In this document: positions 33,224-42,135 of the stretch, piece by piece
How positions within the stretch are numbered: the first letter of the stretch is position 1
How the letters are laid out: every line of letters begins with the position of its first letter
DNA from: RYN-133 sp963754285
GTDB taxonomy: Bacteria; Actinomycetota; Actinomycetes; Mycobacteriales; Jatrophihabitantaceae
Length of the DNA: 64,000 nucleotides
Assembly: GCA_963754285.1 (NCBI GenBank)
Contig: CAVWFN010000007.1
Location: forward strand, 620,001 to 684,000
Direction: 5' to 3'
Made by a program: the position numbers and the translations under genes
Notes under the pieces: generated by a model
What the model was told of the DNA's origin: nothing
What the model saw: the letters and a program-made list of their open reading frames with translations, nothing else
Database searches by the model: none

Positions 33224-34515
33224 TTTGGCTCACCGCCCTTGCGGACGGCGGCGACCGACTCGGCGGCGGCGGGGTCGAGGTCGAACAGCTCGCGCAGCGC
33301 GGTGGCGTACTGGTCGCCGCCCGGTGTCGAGGCCAATTCCTTCACGCGGACGGTCGGCGCGTGAAGCACCTTCTCGACCGCGCGACGAACGGCGGCAGCG
33401 ACCTCACGACGGACGTCCTCGTCGGCGTCGGGCAGGCGGGAGTACAGGCGGGTCAGTTCGGCGTCGATGACCTGGTTGGCGCGGGCACGCAGCGCGGTCA
33501 CCGTCGGCGCGACGGCGAGCTGGTGCTGCTCGGCCAGGTAGTTGCCCAGTTCCTCGGCCACGATCGCCGTCGCAGCGCGCACCTCGTCGTCGCTGATCGC
33601 CCCGCCGTTCGCGCGCAGCGCGTCGAGGTCGGCATAGGTCACGCCCTCGAAGTCGGCGACGGTCTCGTCGATGTCGCGCGGCATCGCCAGGTCGAGCACC
33701 ATCAGCGGCCGGTGCGGACGAGGGCCGACGGTGGCCGCTTCGATCACGAGGCCGGTCGCGCCGGTGGACGAGATGACCAGGTCGGCGTCGGCGATCGCGG
33801 CGCCCAGCTCGCCCAGCCCGATCGCCCGGGCATCGAGCGAGGCAGCCAGTCGATCGGCTCGCTCGGCGCCGCGGTTGGCGACGGTCAGCTCGACGCCGGA
33901 TGTGCGGCGGCGCAGGGTGGCGCCGGCGAGCGCGCCCATCGACCCGGCACCGACGATGAGGACGCGGATGCCGTCGAGCGTGCCGAGCACCGACTCGGCG
34001 TGGTCGAGCGCGACCGACACGATCGACGCGCCGGCCTGGTCGACACCGGTGTCGGAGTGCACCCGCTTGCCGACGCGCAGCGCGGTCTGGGTGAGCTCGT
34101 GCAGGACCGAGCCGAGCGAGCCGGCCTCCGTGCCCAGGGCATAGGCCGAGCGCACCTGGCCGAGGATCTGCGACTCGCCGACGACCATCGAGTCGAGGCC
34201 GGACGTGACGGTGAACAGGTGCTCGACCGCGGCTTCGGCGAAGTGGACGTAAAGGTGCTCGGCCAGGTCTGCGACCGGGACGCCGGCGTGCCGGGCGAGC
34301 ACCGTGCTGATCTCGGCGACCGCCGGGTGGAACCGCGCGACGTCGGCGTAGACCTCGATGCGGTTGCACGTCGAGAGCAGCAATACCTCGCTGATCGTCT
34401 CGGCGCGGTGCAACTCGTCCAGGGTCTTGGCCAGGTCGTCAGCAGCGACCGACACCTTCTCGAGCAGCGCGACCGGTGCGGTGCGGTGCGACAGACCGAC
34501 TACTAGAACGCTCAT
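33220..34515 (-). CDS. hemA: glutamyl-tRNA reductase
   Basis: 431 residues. Makes glutamate-1-semialdehyde from Glu-tRNA with NADPH, the committed and usually regulated step. Catalytic C50 is in LLLSTCNRIEVYAD. The NADPH fold shows VLIVGAGSMGALAGATL, and the C-terminal dimerisation helices follow. It is second behind rex in the same direction; in Streptomyces rex and the hem genes are repressed by Rex (established work from memory). A GC-rich repeat separates it from rex. Confidence 0.96.
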   Translation of the reverse strand: MSVLVVGLSHRTAPVALLEKVSVAADDLAKTLDELHRAETISEVLLLSTCNRIEVYADVARFHPAVAEISTVLARHAGVPVADLAEHLYVHFAEAAVEHLFTVTSGLDSMVVGESQILGQVRSAYALGTEAGSLGSVLHELTQTALRVGKRVHSDTGVDQAGASIVSVALDHAESVLGTLDGIRVLIVGAGSMGALAGATLRRRTSGVELTVANRGAERADRLAASLDARAIGLGELGAAIADADLVISSTGATGLVIEAATVGPRPHRPLMVLDLAMPRDIDETVADFEGVTYADLDALRANGGAISDDEVRAATAIVAEELGNYLAEQHQLAVAPTVTALRARANQVIDAELTRLYSRLPDADEDVRREVAAAVRRAVEKVLHAPTVRVKELASTPGGDQYATALRELFDLDPAAAESVAAVRKGGEPK

Positions 34516-34617
34516 CGACCCGCTCCCGGACCACTCGCTGCGCTCGGGCCCGCTCCCGGTCCGATACGCGACTTCGTCGCGAGCGCGTTCTGGCTCTTCG
34601 CGCGAGCGCTCATCGCG
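34516..34617. repeat. GC-rich intergenic repeat family 2, copy A
   Basis: Between hemA and rex, with strong GC-rich inverted segments such as CGCGAC-TTC-GTCGCG (34567-34581). Its right end, positions 34593-34617, matches 23 of 25 bases of positions 36931-36955 in copy B. That end covers the last codons and the stop of rex. It is a recurrent palindromic filler found at three sites in this window. Confidence 0.7.
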
Positions 34618-35323
34618 TCGCCACCGCCCGCGAGATGTCGGCGGCGGCCTTGCGGGTCTCGTGGAAGGACAGGATCTGCAGTTCGGCGGCGAGATCGACC
34701 TTGCGGACGTCGACGTGCGCGGGCACCGACAGCACGACGGGGGCGAAGTTGAGGACGCTTGTGACGCCGGCGGCGACGAGCCGGTCGCACAGATCCTGCG
34801 CGACCGAGCCGGGCGTGGCGAGCACGGCGATGGTGATCTGCTCCTCGGTGACGATCTGCTCGAGGTCGGCGATGTCGCGCACGACCAGGCCGCGGATCGT
34901 CGTCCCGATGCGTCCCGGGTCGGCGTCGATCAGAGCGGCGATGCGGAACCCGCGGCTGGCAAAACCCGCATAGCCGGCCAGCGCCTGGCCGAGGTTGCCG
35001 ATACCGATCAGCGCGACCGAGCGGTGCACCGTGATCCCCAGGGTGCGGGCGATCTCTTCGGTGAGGGTGGCGACGTGGTAGCCGACCCCGCGGATGCCGT
35101 ACGAACCGAGGAAGGACAGATCCTTGCGCAGCTTGGCCGAGTTCACGCCGGCAGCTGCGGCCAGTTCTTCGGACGAGACCGTCGTGATCGAGCGATCGCC
35201 GAGCGATCCGAGCACGCGAAGGTAAGTAGCCAACCGAGCCACGGTGGCGTCCGGCACCCGTCCGTCCACCCGATTGTCACCAGACACACCTGCGACGCGC
35301 GACGCGCTGCGCTCGGCAGACAT
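34610..35323 (-). CDS. rex: redox-sensing transcriptional repressor Rex
   Basis: 237 residues. Residues about 25-95 are the winged helix (VARLATYLRVLGSL; AAAAGVNSAKLRKDLSFLG, with GSYGIRGVGY after it) and about 100-215 are a Rossmann domain (VALIGIGNLGQALAGYAGF) that reads the NADH/NAD+ ratio. In Streptomyces Rex represses its own operon and respiratory genes when NADH is high. A Rex-like operator lies 68 bp upstream of this start. The 3' end merges with a GC-rich repeat. Confidence 0.96.
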   Translation of the reverse strand: MSAERSASRVAGVSGDNRVDGRVPDATVARLATYLRVLGSLGDRSITTVSSEELAAAAGVNSAKLRKDLSFLGSYGIRGVGYHVATLTEEIARTLGITVHRSVALIGIGNLGQALAGYAGFASRGFRIAALIDADPGRIGTTIRGLVVRDIADLEQIVTEEQITIAVLATPGSVAQDLCDRLVAAGVTSVLNFAPVVLSVPAHVDVRKVDLAAELQILSFHETRKAAADISRAVATR

Positions 35324-35390
35324 GACACCTCGTCGATCCCGGTGCGATCCGGTGTGGTAGGGCGATTCGGTCTCTCGGACGGTACGCCGC

Positions 35391-35408
35391 TCGTGAATCT
35401 TTTCCCAA
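35391..35408. promoter_or_regulatory. candidate Rex operator (ROP)
   Basis: TCGTGAATCTTTTCCCAA read on the minus strand is TTGGGAAAAGATTCACGA. Compared with the general Rex consensus TTGTGAA-WWWW-TTCACAA, 15 of 18 positions agree, and the right half TTCAC is intact. It is 68-85 bp upstream of the rex start, the expected place for autoregulation of rex-hemACD. The left half-site is weaker. Confidence 0.6.
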
Positions 35409-35437
35409 ATCGCGCGGGGCCGTGCTATAGGTGCTCC

Positions 35438-35746
35438 TCAGCCAGCCCCGGAGCCGGTCTCGCCGCCGCGGACGGGCCTGCGCAGGGCCTTACGGAATCG
35501 GGCCTCTTCGACGCGCCAGTACCCGTGCTCGCGACCGTCGATGAGCACGACCGGCACCCGGTCGGAGTACTCGGCGCGACGCGCGGCGTCCTGGTCGACG
35601 TCGAGTTCGACGTAGTCGAAACCCAGTTCGTCGCGTAGCCGACGCACGGCTGCCTCGGCGTCGGCGCACAGGTGGCACTCGGCGCGGGTGATCAGGGTGA
35701 CGCAATGGTCCGCGGAATGATCACGGGAAAACACGCGGGGGGTCAC
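35438..35746 (-). CDS. glutaredoxin-like thiol-disulfide protein
   Basis: About 102 residues from GTG 35746; other GTG codons nearby leave the start uncertain by a few residues. The thioredoxin fold starts at CVTLITRAECHLCADAEAAV with the redox pair CHLC, and the cis-Pro segment is DRVPVVLIDGREHGYWRVEE. It matches the short glutaredoxin family I recall next to hemA in mycobacteria (Rv0508). A long frame extends upstream to 37369 but is non-coding shadow. It precedes rex in the same direction. Confidence 0.85.
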   Translation of the reverse strand: MTPRVFSRDHSADHCVTLITRAECHLCADAEAAVRRLRDELGFDYVELDVDQDAARRAEYSDRVPVVLIDGREHGYWRVEEARFRKALRRPVRGGETGSGAG

Positions 35747-35992
35747 GCACACATTGTGCTCGGGGTGCAGCGGCCGATAATGGGATGGGCCACACAGCAG
35801 TACCGATCTTGGCAACTTGACAGCTAACGTACGAAGGTTCGCGGCGCATTTTGCCCATAACCGGCATCCGCGGCACAGACACAGAGCTCGACCGCGCGAA
35901 CGGTTTGAGGGTCCCCTTGTCCCGGGTAGCGTTAGCGCGGTCTTAACGCGACGCAGGGCCAACCCGCCCGACCCGTCGCGGAAAGGGACGCG

Positions 35993-36835
35993 ATGCGGCG
36001 CGCGAAGAGATCGGCACCTGAGGGTGTCACCTCGGGCGCCGGGCTGCGCGCGTTGACCGAACTGGTCGCCGCCGAACTCAACGAGCTGACCCGTCGCCTG
36101 GGTACGCAGTTCGTTCCGCAGCCGGTCGGGCCGTCGTGGCTGGCCATGGAGGCCACCTCGACCGAGGCTCCGTCGGCCGCCGCGAACACGAAACGCGGGC
36201 ATCGCATCGGTCACCGCACCAGCCGGACCGACCCCCGACCGGATCCTCCCGCCGAGGGCGAGGAGCCCGAGGGCGCCATCAGCGACGAGCACGTCGAGAC
36301 CTGGCGCCTGGTCACCGCTGCGCAGGCCGGCGACGGCGAGGCGTTCGGCCAGCTCTACGACCGCTATGCCGACACGGTGTTCCGGTTCATCTACTTCCGG
36401 GTGAACGACCGCGCGCTCGCCGAGGACTTCACCAGCGAGACCTTCCTGCGCGCCCTGCGCCGGATCAGCACGATCACCTATCAAGGTCGCGACATCGGCG
36501 CCTGGTTCGTCACGATCGCCCGCAACATCATCCTCGACCACATGAAGTCGGCCCGGAACCGGCTCGAGATCACCACCGCTGACACCGTCGAGGGCGACCA
36601 GCGCGAACCCAGCCCGGAAGCGGCGGTGCTCGACCTGCTCACCTCCGAACGGCTCATGGCGGCGGTCAGCCGGTTGGGCGACGAGCAGCGCGAATGCGTG
36701 ATGCTCCGCTTCATCCAGGGGTTCTCGGTCAGCGAGACCGCCGCCGTGATGGGCAAGAACGACGGCGCGATCAAGGCCCTCCAGCACCGTGCCGTGCGAA
36801 AGTTGGCGGAACTTGTAGGGAACGACCTGAGATGA
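35993..36835 (+). CDS. ECF sigma factor, BldN-like
   Basis: 280 residues. Sigma-2 spans about 105-175 (EAFGQLYDRYADTVFRFIYFRV; AEDFTSETFLRALR) and sigma-4 about 215-270 (LGDEQRECVMLRFIQGFSVSETAAVMGKNDGAIKAL). A basic and disordered N-terminal extension of about 98 residues precedes sigma-2. Streptomyces BldN has a comparable extension that is removed by proteolysis, and bldN lies beside rex-hemACD there too, so orthology is likely. A DUF5667 membrane protein gene follows, the position of the anti-sigma factor RsbN. The ATG start includes the extension; later starts would lose it. Confidence 0.88.
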   Translation: MRRAKRSAPEGVTSGAGLRALTELVAAELNELTRRLGTQFVPQPVGPSWLAMEATSTEAPSAAANTKRGHRIGHRTSRTDPRPDPPAEGEEPEGAISDEHVETWRLVTAAQAGDGEAFGQLYDRYADTVFRFIYFRVNDRALAEDFTSETFLRALRRISTITYQGRDIGAWFVTIARNIILDHMKSARNRLEITTADTVEGDQREPSPEAAVLDLLTSERLMAAVSRLGDEQRECVMLRFIQGFSVSETAAVMGKNDGAIKALQHRAVRKLAELVGNDLR

Positions 36836-36855
36836 TCCGCCGGACTCGGATCTTG

Positions 36856-36959
36856 TCTCCCCCGCTCGCTGCGCTCGGGGGGATCCTGCGACCCGAAATC
36901 GCAAGCTCGCTTCGCTCGCGCGATCGGCGGGTTCTTCGCGCAAGCGCTCATCGCGCTCG
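36856..36959. repeat. GC-rich intergenic repeat family 2, copy B
   Basis: Between the sigma factor and the DUF5667 gene. It contains the hairpin CCCCCG-11 nt-CGGGGG (36859-36881) and a 49-nt block at 36883-36931 that is nearly identical, inverted, to 45916-45964 in copy C. The segment 36931-36955 matches copy A. Rich in CTCGCT/CGCTCG palindromes; no U-tract that would mark a simple terminator. Confidence 0.75.
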
Positions 36960-37070
36960 CAACGGTTTCGAAACCCTACTCGCGGGTACGCGTCTTGCGG
37001 GAAACCTGAGTATCCGAAGCGCTTCCGGCTCGTTGATCGCTGTGGACCGACGAGAAGGAAGATCACCGCG

Positions 37071-38369
37071 ATGAACGAGCACCGGGTACCTCTGCTGGGC
37101 GGCGCATGGCGCCGCCACGGCGACCCCGCGCGCTCGTCCGACCCGCGGGTTCGCGAACTGGTCGGCGCGCTGGCCGGTCTCGAGGTCGCCCCGCCGATGC
37201 GCGCGGAGTTCCGCGCGGAGTTGCGCGCCCAGCTCGTCGCCGTCACGCCACGCCTGGTCGACGAGGGCGAAGCGTCACTGACACCGGCGACTGCGCCGAC
37301 GCAGAGCAAGCGGGCGGCCAAGACCGAGCGCGCGAGCGCCGAACCCACGCGCCGATTCCGGTTCGCCAAGCCCCTCGTCGCGGTCGCGTGCGCGCTGACC
37401 GCGTTCGTCCTGCTGCTCGGTGGAGCGGTGCTTCTCAGCCAGCACGCGTTGCCCGGTGACGCGCTCTACGGCATCAAGCGGGCCAGCGAGGACGTGGAGT
37501 ACAGCACGACCAGCGGCACTGTCGCGAGGGGCAAGCTGAAGCTCCAGTTCGCCGCGACCCGCATCGGCGAGGTCGCCGACCTGCTGCACACGCCTATCGC
37601 GATGGCGGCCGGCACCGGCGCGCTCGCCGACAGCGGCCAGATCAGCTCCGGCACCGCCGGCCTCGTGCGTGACACGCTCAACTCGGCCGACAGCGACATC
37701 CTGGCGGCATCGTCCATGCTCAACGGCGATGCTGTTCGCAACGACGACGCCGGCTCGCTGACCGCTATCACGTCGTGGGCTCCCGCCCAGATCAAGGCGA
37801 TGACCAAGATCGTCGGACGTATCCCGGCCGGGGCGCTGCACCAGAATGCCGCGGCCACGCTGACCCTGTTGCGGCAGGCGAAGCAGCGCTCGGCGGCGCT
37901 GCGCGCGGACCTCGGCTGCAACTGCGTGAGCTCGACCGACCAGTTCGGCCCGGTTCCCTGCTCGGGTAGCTGCTCCGCGACCCCGAAGCAGACGGGCGGC
38001 GGCAAGACCGGAACGAAGCAGCCCGGCCCGAGCTCGTCGCGCTCGGCGGGCACCGGGCACCGCGTCGGTGGCTCGCCGGGTGTCACCGTTCCCGTCAGTC
38101 CCGCGCCGGGGACGGGAAGCGGCAGCGCATCGAACCCGACGCCGACGTCCGGCGGGACCGGAACTCCTCGCCCGGGCGGCTCGATCGTGCCGACCAAGTC
38201 CCCGCTCGGCGGGAGCTCACCACATCTGCCCCTGCCGAGCCTGCCCGGCCTCGGTGGGCATTCGGGCTCCGGCTCGGGCCAGACCGGGACCAAGCTCCCG
38301 ATCAAAGTGACGACGACGTGCGTCAGCGCCGGCGTCGGTGACGTCGGAATCGGCGTCGGCAACTGCTGA
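37071..38369 (+). CDS. DUF5667 domain membrane protein, candidate anti-sigma factor (RsbN-like)
   Basis: 432 residues. A cytoplasmic N-terminus (about 1-100) begins with a short helical segment (VRELVGALAGLEVAPPMRAEFRAELRAQLV), as in proteins that bind sigma factors. One helix spans 101-122. The outer part opens with SQHALPGDALYGIKRASEDVEYSTTS, the DUF5667 signature, and ends in a Gly/Pro/Thr-rich tail with cysteines (CNCVSSTDQFGPVPCSGSC; final NC). Position after the BldN-like sigma gene supports an anti-sigma role; that is inference. The gap to the sigma gene (235 bp) holds a GC-rich repeat. Confidence 0.8.
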   Translation: MNEHRVPLLGGAWRRHGDPARSSDPRVRELVGALAGLEVAPPMRAEFRAELRAQLVAVTPRLVDEGEASLTPATAPTQSKRAAKTERASAEPTRRFRFAKPLVAVACALTAFVLLLGGAVLLSQHALPGDALYGIKRASEDVEYSTTSGTVARGKLKLQFAATRIGEVADLLHTPIAMAAGTGALADSGQISSGTAGLVRDTLNSADSDILAASSMLNGDAVRNDDAGSLTAITSWAPAQIKAMTKIVGRIPAGALHQNAAATLTLLRQAKQRSAALRADLGCNCVSSTDQFGPVPCSGSCSATPKQTGGGKTGTKQPGPSSSRSAGTGHRVGGSPGVTVPVSPAPGTGSGSASNPTPTSGGTGTPRPGGSIVPTKSPLGGSSPHLPLPSLPGLGGHSGSGSGQTGTKLPIKVTTTCVSAGVGDVGIGVGNC

Positions 38370-38431
38370 CGCACTGATGAAGTTCTGATGACACCCGCTC
38401 AGGTGTCGGGGCGCCTCGATACCCTGGGTGC

Positions 38432-39352
38432 GTGAGGCCGAAGCCAGGCATCGGCGACCAGATCGCCTTGCTGCGCGAAGTTCCGCTCGACCCGCATGCC
38501 GCTGCCTTCTTCGACGTCGACAACACGATGATGGTCGGCGCATCGATCTTCCACTTCGCCAAGGGACTCGCGGCCCGGAAGTTCTTCGACTGGCGTGATC
38601 TGGTCCGCTTCAGCGCGCGGCAAGTGCTCCTGCGGGTGCGCGGTGAGAACCATGGCGATCTGCACCGCACCCGCGAGTCGGCGCTCGCGTTCATCGCCGG
38701 CAAGGACGTCGCCGAACTCGTTGCGCTCGGCGAGGACATCTACGACGAAGAGATGTCTGATCGCATCTGGTCCGGCACGCACGCGCTCGCGCAAGATCAC
38801 CTCGACCGCGGCCAGCGCGTCTGGCTGGTCACGGCGACGCCCGTCGAGCTGGCCACGATCATCGCGCGCAGGCTGCATCTGACCGGCGCCCTCGGCACGG
38901 TTGCCGAGTCGTCCAACGGGGTCTACACCGGCCACCTGGTCGGCGAGGTGCTGCACGGCGAGGCCAAGGCCCACGCGGTGCTCGCCCTCGCCGAGCGCGA
39001 GGGGCTCGAACTCGACAAGTGCAGTGCCTACTCCGACTCGATCAATGACGTGCCGCTGCTGTCGATGGTCGGCCACGCGGTCGCGGTGAATCCCGACTCG
39101 GCCCTGCGCGCCGAGGCGAAGGCGCGCGGCTGGGAGATCCGCGACTTCCGCACCGGCCGCAAGGCGGCCCTGATCGGCGTCCCGTCAGCGGTGGGCGCCG
39201 GCGCGCTCGGCGGCGGCATCGCGGCGGCGGTGATCCTGCGCCGACGCCGAGGACGGCACAAGCACGAGACCGCGCAGCGGATCGCCGTCCGGATGCCGCT
39301 CAGACTGATGCCCCTCAGAATGCACTTGCTGGTGCCTGGTCGAGCGTCTTGA
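38432..39352 (+). CDS. HAD-IB family hydrolase (SerB-like)
   Basis: 306 residues. HAD motif I is FFDVDNTMM with nucleophile D28 and D30; motif II is VWLVTATPVELA; the lysine is in HGEAKAHAVL; motif IV is AYSDSINDVPLLSMVGHAV. The C-terminus has one hydrophobic stretch (GAGALGGGIAAAVIL) followed by basic residues. Similar to M. tuberculosis SerB1 (Rv0505c) in position and type. The substrate could be phosphoserine or another small phosphate. The 3' end overlaps the convergent peptidase gene by 38 bp. Confidence 0.9.
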   Translation: MRPKPGIGDQIALLREVPLDPHAAAFFDVDNTMMVGASIFHFAKGLAARKFFDWRDLVRFSARQVLLRVRGENHGDLHRTRESALAFIAGKDVAELVALGEDIYDEEMSDRIWSGTHALAQDHLDRGQRVWLVTATPVELATIIARRLHLTGALGTVAESSNGVYTGHLVGEVLHGEAKAHAVLALAEREGLELDKCSAYSDSINDVPLLSMVGHAVAVNPDSALRAEAKARGWEIRDFRTGRKAALIGVPSAVGAGALGGGIAAAVILRRRRGRHKHETAQRIAVRMPLRLMPLRMHLLVPGRAS

Positions 39353-40958
39353 TCGTTCGCGCGAAACTCAGGATCTGCCCGTAGGCAAGCCGCTTGTCGA
39401 GCTTGTCGAGATCGAGCTGGCGCGGATTGCGGCGATCGCCCGCCTGCAGCAGGTAGCTCGGCAGTGGGCACAGCGACACCGTCCCGAGACCGCCGGCATA
39501 CAGCGGCGCGCCTTCGCCGAGGTACAGCGGCACGGCGCCCGGCAGGACCGTGACGGCCGGCCGGTCGAGGCCGCCGTGAGCGTTCACCGCACCGACGGCC
39601 GAGAGGTAGGCCTGCTGTTCGAGATTCGTCGGGCTGGTCGACGCCTCCTTCTGCGCGGCGTAGGTCGTGCCCCACTCATAGCCGCCGGTCGCGGCGTAGC
39701 GGCCGTTGCTGTCGTCGGTCCACATCGTGCAACCGAGATGTTCGACCGTCAGACCGGCCAGCGCCTGCTGGTAGATCGCAGGATGCTCGACCATCCAGGC
39801 ACTCGTCGCGTCGCTGCCGACCTCGGGACGAGGCGTCGGGATCGACTTGATGAACTGCGGCAACTGGAAGTGGCCGGTGACCATGGCGAAGTAGAGATCG
39901 CGTCGCCGCGGCTGCCCGGCGAAGTAGCGCGCCAGGGCAAGCATGCCCAGCGCGCCGTTCTCTTCGGTCGCATTCGGCCCGTCGGTGTGGGTGTTGACGA
40001 TCAACCCCTTGTGGCGGTCACTGCCCGAGCCGGGCAGCACGCCCCAGATCGTCTCGGTGGCGGCGTGCGGGGTGATCGACGCGGTGAGCGTCAGCGTCAC
40101 GGTCGGGCTGCCGCCGCGCGCGCTGTTCTCCAGTGCCTGGCCGGTCTTGTCGCCGACCCACAAGGCAGGGCAGCCCGGATCGCCGGGGACGGGCAGACCC
40201 GCGGTGTTGGGGTACGGGGTGATGAAGGGGTTGTACTGGTTGTGCACCTGGTCGTCGGACATGCCGGTCCAGGCAACGACGACGCCCCGCACACCGGCGT
40301 TCTTCGCGTCGAGCAGCGGGACTGCGGCAAAGATCCCGTTGAACGCGGGATTGGTCAGCACGGCGGCGTACTGCTCGTAGTCAGCGGCAGCCTGCTCGGA
40401 CGTGCGGCCGCGACGGTAGCCGCCGGTTGCGGTCTGACCGGACGCGAGCGAGAAGGTCGACGGCGGTACCCGGACGAGGGCGATCGCGTCCTTCGCGGGC
40501 AGCCAGAACTCGGGCGTGTAGCCGGTGCCGGGGGTGCCCGGGACGGCCGGGGTGTAGGTGCCGAGATCGACCAGGCGCCCACTCACACCGCGCGGGCCGG
40601 TGGTACCGGAGTACGGGTAGTAGTAGCTGACGGGCACCGGACCCGACTTGCCCAGGGTGGCGTCCTGCTCGATCGACAACGACCAGTCACGCGCGAGCCA
40701 GCGGTGGAAGGTGAGCCGGTCGGTGTGCAGCCGAAAGCCCGGTACTTGAGCGAACTCGTTGTGCAGCCAGTCGGTGAACCGGACGTGGCCGGGGCTGCCC
40801 GTGAAGCGCGTGCCGAACCCGACCAGCTCGTGCTGCCAGCGCCACACCTCGTCCATCGACGGCAGGCCGGGCGGCGTCGCGGCAGCCGTCCAGTCCGGCA
40901 GCAGGCCGACGCCGGCCAGCGCAGCGCCACCGGCGAGAAAGGCGCGCCGACTCAGCAC
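39315..40958 (-). CDS. Tat-secreted M28-peptidase-like/PA-domain protein
   Basis: 547 residues from GTG 40958. A twin-arginine-type signal opens it (LSRRAFLAGGAALAGVGLL). The N-terminal part has the DEVWRWQHELVGFGTRFTGSPGH pattern of M28-like proteins. Around residue 335 is GLIVNTHTDGPNATEENGA, a HxD plus acidic cluster that recalls the metal site. The usual second EE motif is not evident (MVTGHFQLPQFI follows), so activity is uncertain. It is translationally coupled to the upstream lipase gene (overlap of the stop and start). Function is inferred from fold hints only. Confidence 0.6.
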   Translation of the reverse strand: MLSRRAFLAGGAALAGVGLLPDWTAAATPPGLPSMDEVWRWQHELVGFGTRFTGSPGHVRFTDWLHNEFAQVPGFRLHTDRLTFHRWLARDWSLSIEQDATLGKSGPVPVSYYYPYSGTTGPRGVSGRLVDLGTYTPAVPGTPGTGYTPEFWLPAKDAIALVRVPPSTFSLASGQTATGGYRRGRTSEQAAADYEQYAAVLTNPAFNGIFAAVPLLDAKNAGVRGVVVAWTGMSDDQVHNQYNPFITPYPNTAGLPVPGDPGCPALWVGDKTGQALENSARGGSPTVTLTLTASITPHAATETIWGVLPGSGSDRHKGLIVNTHTDGPNATEENGALGMLALARYFAGQPRRRDLYFAMVTGHFQLPQFIKSIPTPRPEVGSDATSAWMVEHPAIYQQALAGLTVEHLGCTMWTDDSNGRYAATGGYEWGTTYAAQKEASTSPTNLEQQAYLSAVGAVNAHGGLDRPAVTVLPGAVPLYLGEGAPLYAGGLGTVSLCPLPSYLLQAGDRRNPRQLDLDKLDKRLAYGQILSFARTIKTLDQAPASAF

Positions 40959-42028
40959 CCGGCGGCCAGCACGTAGCAGCGCAGCTTCGGCTCGGCGGAA
41001 ACCTCGGGGGCACCGACCGCGTTCACGTACGGCGTCCCGACCGCGCCGAGCCCCGGCGCGCCCTCGAGGATCTGCTCGTACATCGCGACGTTGGTCGGAT
41101 CGACGCCGGGCTGATACGGCTGCTGGCACACGGCCGGATCGATCCGCGACGGCTTGGCCGGTCCGGCGTGGTTGAGCGCGTCCATGACGAGCGCGTACGC
41201 GGCTGGGTCGATCGTGCCGACGTTGAGGTGCTCGTTGACATCGGCCGGGCAGATGTCCTGCGTCGAGACGTTCGTGATCTGTCCGGCGCCGGTGTGCAGC
41301 GCGGACGAGGAGGTGGCGTCGGTGGAGTTCGGCTGCACGACCTCGTCCGTGTGCGTGAAGATCTCGGTGTAGGAGATGCCGCGGAAGGTCTCGGCCCCGC
41401 TGTTCAGGGCGGCGATGAACTTCGCAGTCGCGCCCTGCTGCCACACCGCGGGCGGGCACTTGGTCTGGTTCGGGACGCAGCCCGTCTGCACCGTCGTGCC
41501 GTGGTTCGAGCCGGCCATCCCGATCACGTCGTCGACCATCGTGCGGGTGTCCGGCCAGAACCGCAGCGCCCACCGCATCGACATACCGCCCTGGCTGTGG
41601 CCGAGCACCGCGATGCGCTCGCCGGCGCGGGCGTGCATCGTCCGGATGGCGTACACGAGGTACTCGCCGGCGGTCTGGATGTCGCCCAGGGTGCTGTAGG
41701 GCATGGTCACCTGGCACCACGGCCGGTGTTGGGCGGTGAAATCGCGCTCGTAGTTCCACGAGTAGTTCTGGGTGGCGGTTACGCCGGTGGCCGGGTTGAG
41801 CAGCACCGGCTCCAGCGTCGAGCCGTGCAGCGTCCCGTGGCAGCTCAGCGCGGCGGCGAGCTTGGAGTGCGGCACGCTCAGCGCAGGTCCGGGGCGGTTG
41901 AGCGGCGCGTACACACCGGTGCTCGTGCCTGCCGGCGCTTGTGCAGCGCCGGCGGGTTGCTGCAGCTGGAGCACCCCGGCCAGGGCGATCAATGCGGTGA
42001 GGGCGACGAGCAGCGTGCGAGGCTTCAT
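40952..42028 (-). CDS. secreted alpha/beta-hydrolase, lipase class 2-like
   Basis: 358 residues from ATG 42028. A signal peptide (LLVALTALIALAGVLQLQQPAGAAQA) precedes the body. The nucleophile elbow GHSQGG lies in GERIAVLGHSQGGMSMRWAL; candidate acid and histidine are in EIFTHTDEVVQP and ADVNEHLNVG. YSWNYERDFTAQHRPWCQV resembles secreted triacylglycerol lipases and esterases of actinobacteria. It opens a two-gene unit with the peptidase-like protein and is divergent from the membrane protein at 42136. Confidence 0.82.
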   Translation of the reverse strand: MKPRTLLVALTALIALAGVLQLQQPAGAAQAPAGTSTGVYAPLNRPGPALSVPHSKLAAALSCHGTLHGSTLEPVLLNPATGVTATQNYSWNYERDFTAQHRPWCQVTMPYSTLGDIQTAGEYLVYAIRTMHARAGERIAVLGHSQGGMSMRWALRFWPDTRTMVDDVIGMAGSNHGTTVQTGCVPNQTKCPPAVWQQGATAKFIAALNSGAETFRGISYTEIFTHTDEVVQPNSTDATSSSALHTGAGQITNVSTQDICPADVNEHLNVGTIDPAAYALVMDALNHAGPAKPSRIDPAVCQQPYQPGVDPTNVAMYEQILEGAPGLGAVGTPYVNAVGAPEVSAEPKLRCYVLAAGC

Positions 42029-42135
42029 ACAGGTATCAACGACCAAGATCTGGATGTGTCACGGCCCACGGCTCCGTCCTCGGTCACGGTCGTCTCAGTG
42101 TCGGCACGTGACCATCTACTCGTGCGGGGCTTGCG

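Noticed and set aside
35438..37369. Long minus-strand frame of 643 codons covering the glutaredoxin and the sigma factor region
   Set aside because: Only the last ~100 codons look like protein; the remainder is antisense to the sigma gene and has arginine-rich shadow composition.
38390..38407. GACACC-6 nt-GGTGTC hairpin after the DUF5667 gene as a terminator
   Set aside because: A 6-bp stem without a U-tract is too weak to call.
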